NCBI GenBank assembly: GCA_947359465.1
Contig: OX375881.1
Coordinates: 72,873,914 to 72,937,913, forward strand
Length of the DNA stretch: 64,000 bases
Origin: Metellina segmentata
Taxonomy: Eukaryota; Arthropoda; Arachnida; Araneae; Tetragnathidae
Reading direction: 5' to 3'
Made by a program: the position numbers and the translations under genes. The notes beneath the pieces were generated by a model, which did not search any database, was not told the origin of the DNA, and saw nothing but the letters and a program-made list of their open reading frames with translations. Shown piece after piece: positions 60,300-64,000 of this stretch; within the stretch, counting starts at the first letter, position 1, and each line of letters opens with the position of its first letter.

Positions 60300-60510
60300 A
60301 TTCTATTTTTTTTTACTCGAGTCACTGCGGCTCAGTTTATTTCTATACTGCACTAAGAACCTGCAAGTGGTTGTGGTACACTTTGACTCGACTGTCAGGT
60401 TCGATTTCTCTTGGGTGTATTTCTCTGTTCTTTTATTAGAAAAGCTTTCATCTTGAGTATAGGTTCATCTGACGTCGTCCGGCTTAGCCTGCCCAAATAT
60501 AGTCCTTTCT
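60300..60510 (+). repeat. SINE family C, copy 3
   Basis: GGCTCAGTTTATTTCTATAC, AACCTGCAAGTGGTTGTGG, the B-box-like CAGGTTCGATTTC and GGGTGTATTTCTCTGT align with 20385 and 20690. Confidence 0.55.
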
Positions 60511-60514
60511 CCAT

Positions 60515-61700
60515 TAAACCCAATCAACGAAACTTTTTTTTATATTTATGTATTAGAACTAGGGTAAAAGACTGACTACTGGTTGAGATATTTAATCAAT
60601 CAAATAATGAAACTCATACACCATCTAATGAAATAGATGAAGCGTGTGTGCACAGTTTCATATTATTTCTCCTAATTTTTCGATTTGAAGATCTATAGCG
60701 TGTTGTTAGGAGAAACCACAAATCATAATGTAGGACTAATTATTGACTGGTAAATAGGATTGCAAAGCGTGATTAAAAACACTAATTTGAGTTTCGTTAG
60801 CTTCAATCGGTCTAAAATCGGTTCTCAAGTCCACATGACCTACACTTCTGAGTTCTTAAATCAACGACTCCATCCAGACACTCAGTCTATTTCATCAGAA
60901 GATCAATGGCTAAGGTAATAATTTAAATATACTACAGCACGTTAGGAATATTAAGCTATAAAATTATAACTGTTTCTCTATAAAAGCATTTGGTTTGTTA
61001 GTACATAAGACTGTTCTGGTGGGGGAAAATATAAATGTAATATAATTTTGTTTAATTTCAGTTCAACAAGTAATTTGACTACTTTAAATTTTATTACTGT
61101 ATTGAAAGTAGCTAATTTGAAAATTGGATCCCACTTTATTGTTATAAAGCTGAAAAGCTTGAAACATCAAATTGAGACTATAGGAGTGAAAATTCAAAGC
61201 TATTTTTGACTGTTATAATCAATCTTTGATGACTACTTTTTTGGAAAGTTCTTTTAACTTCATTTTACACTTGGAACAAATGCAGTAAGTCCATTTTATA
61301 ACGTGAATTGTTATTCGCGTCACTTTTAAAGATAAATATTTTAATCATCTGAACATCACTAGATTTTCCAGTAGTGTTATATTGATTTTTCCTCATTACA
61401 GCCTATGAGCTAAATGCCCATATCTTTGGATTAAAAGATTCCTAGGAAAGAGTTTATTGGTCAAGGTCAAAACTTGGTAAACAGTCATGCATGGAAAATT
61501 GCATTTTTTCAGAAATGATACCTACATATGAACATCTGAGGGCGTTAATCCGTACTCATGGTATCTTTTCAATGATCGAGGTATGTTTGATTCCGCAAAA
61601 TACTATTCGAAAATTCAACTCATGTCATTGGAAGAGTGTAAATACTTTTATCTCTTTACTCTTTTCTACCCATCAAGGTTTGTGGGTAGGTAGTTAAATT
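60515..61700. other. No feature seen
   Basis: AT-rich, short frames only. Confidence 0.45.
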
Positions 61701-61704
61701 ATAA

Positions 61705-61965
61705 TAACACTGGAACAGCACAACGGTCTATTAGCGACCTGTAATTTTGTACCACGGTCATTTTGTGGAAGTCAAGACTTGAGCTGGCACCCCTTCTCCA
61801 AACATGCACACCATTACAATGAGAAGACATATTAGTTCACGACATTTTTAACGTATACCATCTCCTATGCGCACGGACGGTCTTTGGTTGGATCAAGTTT
61901 CAAACTCCAAACACTTTGGTTCATATACCGTGTCGTTACTTGACTTTTCCTTAATAGCAACATGC
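61705..61965 (-). mobile_element. tRNA-derived SINE, family A, decayed
   Basis: - strand: damaged head (AGTTTGAAACTTGATCC), CGTGAACTAATATGTC, GGAGAAGGGGTGCCAGCTCA and AAATGACCGTGGTACAAAAT are recognisable; the tail is partly replaced. Confidence 0.7.
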
Positions 61966-61984
61966 TACAAATTATCAGCACTAT

Positions 61985-62335
61985 AGAACTATTATCTAGA
62001 ATGATATCGGTAAAAGTATGAGAAACTGATTTAACATTATAAACTCCAAACTATCTACTTTCATAATTCCAAAACGCTCTCTTCCGAATGGCCGAATGAT
62101 ATGAAACTTGGTATCTGATGTTGAATTATGATATAGATTCGAAATTTCATGTTATAAGAGGCGTTGCTATGGGAAATTATGAAGTTGCTTAGTTTAATAT
62201 GAAGACGACCCCTTATGCTAATTGTATGCATATTAATTGATAGAAGACGTTATTCCCCGTCGAATGTCATCCTTGAATTTGCTCTACTGTTACAATTGTT
62301 TGAAGGAAGAGAGGTGTTTAATTTTTTTTCTGTGA
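61985..62335. repeat. Truncated relative of the 3810-4943 element
   Basis: GATATCGGTAAAAGTATGAG, AAACTTGGTATCTGATGTTG, TGATATAGATTCGAAATT and AATATGAAGACGACCCCTTA align in order with 4627-4830. The right end TTTTTTTTCTGTGATTA is a worn version of the GTTTTTTCCGCGACTA terminus. Confidence 0.6.
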
Positions 62336-62408
62336 TTACCTATATAAATTGTATTACGAGCTTTACACCACTCATTAAATGCAATCTATTCTTCTCTGTG
62401 TAAAACTG

Positions 62409-63740
62409 CCCAGCAAAAAAAATCAGCAAAAAAACTGCAAAAAAAAACTGCGGGTTTCCTGCATGAATTTCGGACAAAATTCCTGCAGGAAACCTGCAGT
62501 TTTTTGACTGGTTGTCATGATTATGAATGTTAGGTGGAGCCATCTAGTGGTGGGATGAGCAAACACGTTATTTTTGAATTAAAAAAAATTATGTGTTAAT
62601 ATTGTCATCCCGTAGCTACACAACTGCCTTTTGACAACGGCACATGATCAATTTATTAAGGGAAAGAATCGAGGACAACACCTCGTAATTTTGAATCACG
62701 ATGAGTTGATGGGAATCGATCCCGGTCCATTAGGCCATAAGAGATATATACAATAGTGGTGAATTAATGTAGTGTTTGTTTTGGACTTGTGCTTTTTTTT
62801 TTAGGAATGCATTGAAAATGGTTTAAATTTTGTTTGGAGGGATTTAATACTTTTACAAAATAAGCAACCAGGTGTTGTATTGCATAATATAAAAACTTAT
62901 CACATATTATTTGTATATTATTGGTATGTGATAGGAATTTCCTGTCTTTACATTTGAATTTAGCATTTAAAATATTCTGAAAATGTTAACATCTCATACA
63001 ACATATTCATTACAGAATAGTTTTATAATTCCAAGATATATGCAAATTATTAATTTTGTTGGGTGTTAATATAACAGACTAAATTCAGATATTTGGTATG
63101 TTATAGAAATGCAATATATACGTTGAAATAAATATTTTAATCAAAGGTTGGCCAGCAGTATCTAATTCCAAGGTTACATTTTATGGTAGGACTGAAAAAT
63201 GAAATAAACTACTACAATAATTGCTGTTTTTTTACTATGGAAAATTTTCACTTTTTTTTAAAGAAATTATTTAAGATATATAGATTAATTTTAATTAAAC
63301 AAATTAGTTTATAAACATATTAGTTGATAATTGTTTTCATTAAAACTGCATTTTTTATTAAAACAAAACTTTAACTTCAAACTTCATGTTTCCTTCAAAT
63401 AAACTGCAATTTTTATGAAGGAAATATGCCTTTATAAAATTCCTTCATTAAAACTGCAGTTTTTATGAAGGAATTTTGTAAAGGCATTTTTACTGCATTT
63501 TTCCTTTATAAAAACTGCAGTTTTTATGAAGGTAAAAATGAATTTGGAAATATTATAAATTTAACTTAAAAAAAACTGCAGTACTAATGAAGGAAACCAT
63601 TATTCCTTTAAAACCTCTGCATTTTCTCTGCGTAAAATCTGCACATATCTAACTGCCTTCAAAAAACCTGCATTCACCTTCAAAACACCTTCAAAATAGA
63701 GTTTTTTTTTGAAGGAAAGATGCTGATATTTTTTGCTGGG
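62409..63740. mobile_element. MITE-like element with subterminal repeats
   Basis: The ends are inverted repeats: CCCAGCAAAAAAAATCAGCA at 62409 and its near complement TGCTGATATTTTTTGCTGGG ending at 63740. Inside both ends are many copies of AAACTGCAGTTTTTATGAAGG and its fragments, several of them palindromic. There is no coding sequence and no clear target duplication, so the superfamily is open. A SINE lies inside it. Confidence 0.7.
62605..62755 (-). repeat. SINE family A fragment inside the MITE
   Basis: CTTTTGACAACGGCACATGA, GAGGACAACACCTCGTAATT, TTGAATCACGATGAG and GATCGATTCCC-type text match the family in reverse with heavy wear. Confidence 0.6.
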
Positions 63741-64000
63741 TGATTAGATGACAATTGCAGAATTTTAATAGTGATCTGCTAAACTATTTTTATCTAGTCA
63801 TTCGGGAATTGTATCACTGTATTGTAGTTACATATGTGATCGTCTATTAGATATTGCAAAGTTTCAAATCGTTTTCGTATTCAACTCAGTGGATTATGAT
63901 TTTCGTTTGCTAATTGATTTAGTTCTAAGCTAGCAAATCTGCGCCTTGCATCTTCACTGAACTTTCTTGGCTGCTTATATGTATTGATGACAAAGTATCT
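63741..64000. other. No feature seen
   Basis: Ordinary sequence to the window edge. Confidence 0.4.

Overview
The window looks like a gene-poor, AT-rich stretch of an arthropod nuclear genome. A chelicerate, probably a spider, is my best guess. That rests on the style of the repeats (tRNA-derived SINEs and Helitron ends of a type I associate with orb-weaver genomes), not on any decisive gene. There are no operons, no prokaryotic signals, no rRNA gene and no convincing free-standing tRNA gene. Long open frames are absent. Almost everything recognisable is mobile DNA or its debris, and much of it is nested.

Layout. 0.6-1.2 kb: a short Helitron. 1.5-2.1 kb: a dispersed repeat split by a retroposon with a CAA tail and an 11-bp target duplication. 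2.9-3.1 kb: a small array whose units carry a 16-bp palindrome centred on GATATC. 3.8-4.9 kb: a mariner-type remnant. 5.0-5.1 kb: a (GT)n tract. 5.5-6.4 kb: a badly decayed Tc1 transposase. 7.2-7.5 kb: the first of many copies of a tRNA-derived SINE (family A). 8.5-9.2 kb: a decayed tandem repeat. 9.7-11.2 kb and 14.9-15.9 kb: longer Helitrons. 19.3-20.1 kb: an internally deleted piggyBac-like element that keeps the acidic N-terminus of its transposase. 20.4-21.7 kb: SINE family C, one copy split by a TTAA-flanked MITE. 22.7-25.7 kb: a Helitron split by a 1.4-kb Tc1 element with a recognisable but disabled DD34E transposase. 27.9-30.0 kb: nested SINEs plus one unexplained coding-like frame. 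31.5 kb: a 168-bp Helitron. 32-35 kb: SINEs and a minisatellite. 40.1-44.0 kb: a satellite of roughly 452-bp units. 45.4-46.8 kb: a three-layer nest, a hAT element holding a Tc1 fragment that holds a second, 440-bp hAT. 49-51 kb: a GC-rich island, a plausible first coding exon and a tandem duplication in the intron behind it. 55.3-56.7 kb: a degenerate minisatellite. 57-59.5 kb: low-repeat sequence with possible regulatory character. 59.8-62.8 kb: more SINEs. 62.4-63.7 kb: a MITE with terminal inverted repeats.

The only region that hints at a host gene is 48.9-59.1 kb on the + strand: a CpG-containing island, a 59-codon exon ending in a good splice donor at 50632, and a phase-compatible but doubtful acceptor at 58926. 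I could not name the protein. The most informative result is the Helitron family. All five copies are read on the - strand, obey the A|TC...CTAG|T insertion rule (one exception at the 5' end of one copy), and carry strings of three-base-loop hairpins whose stems appear to be preserved by compensatory changes between copies. No clearly new biological system is established.
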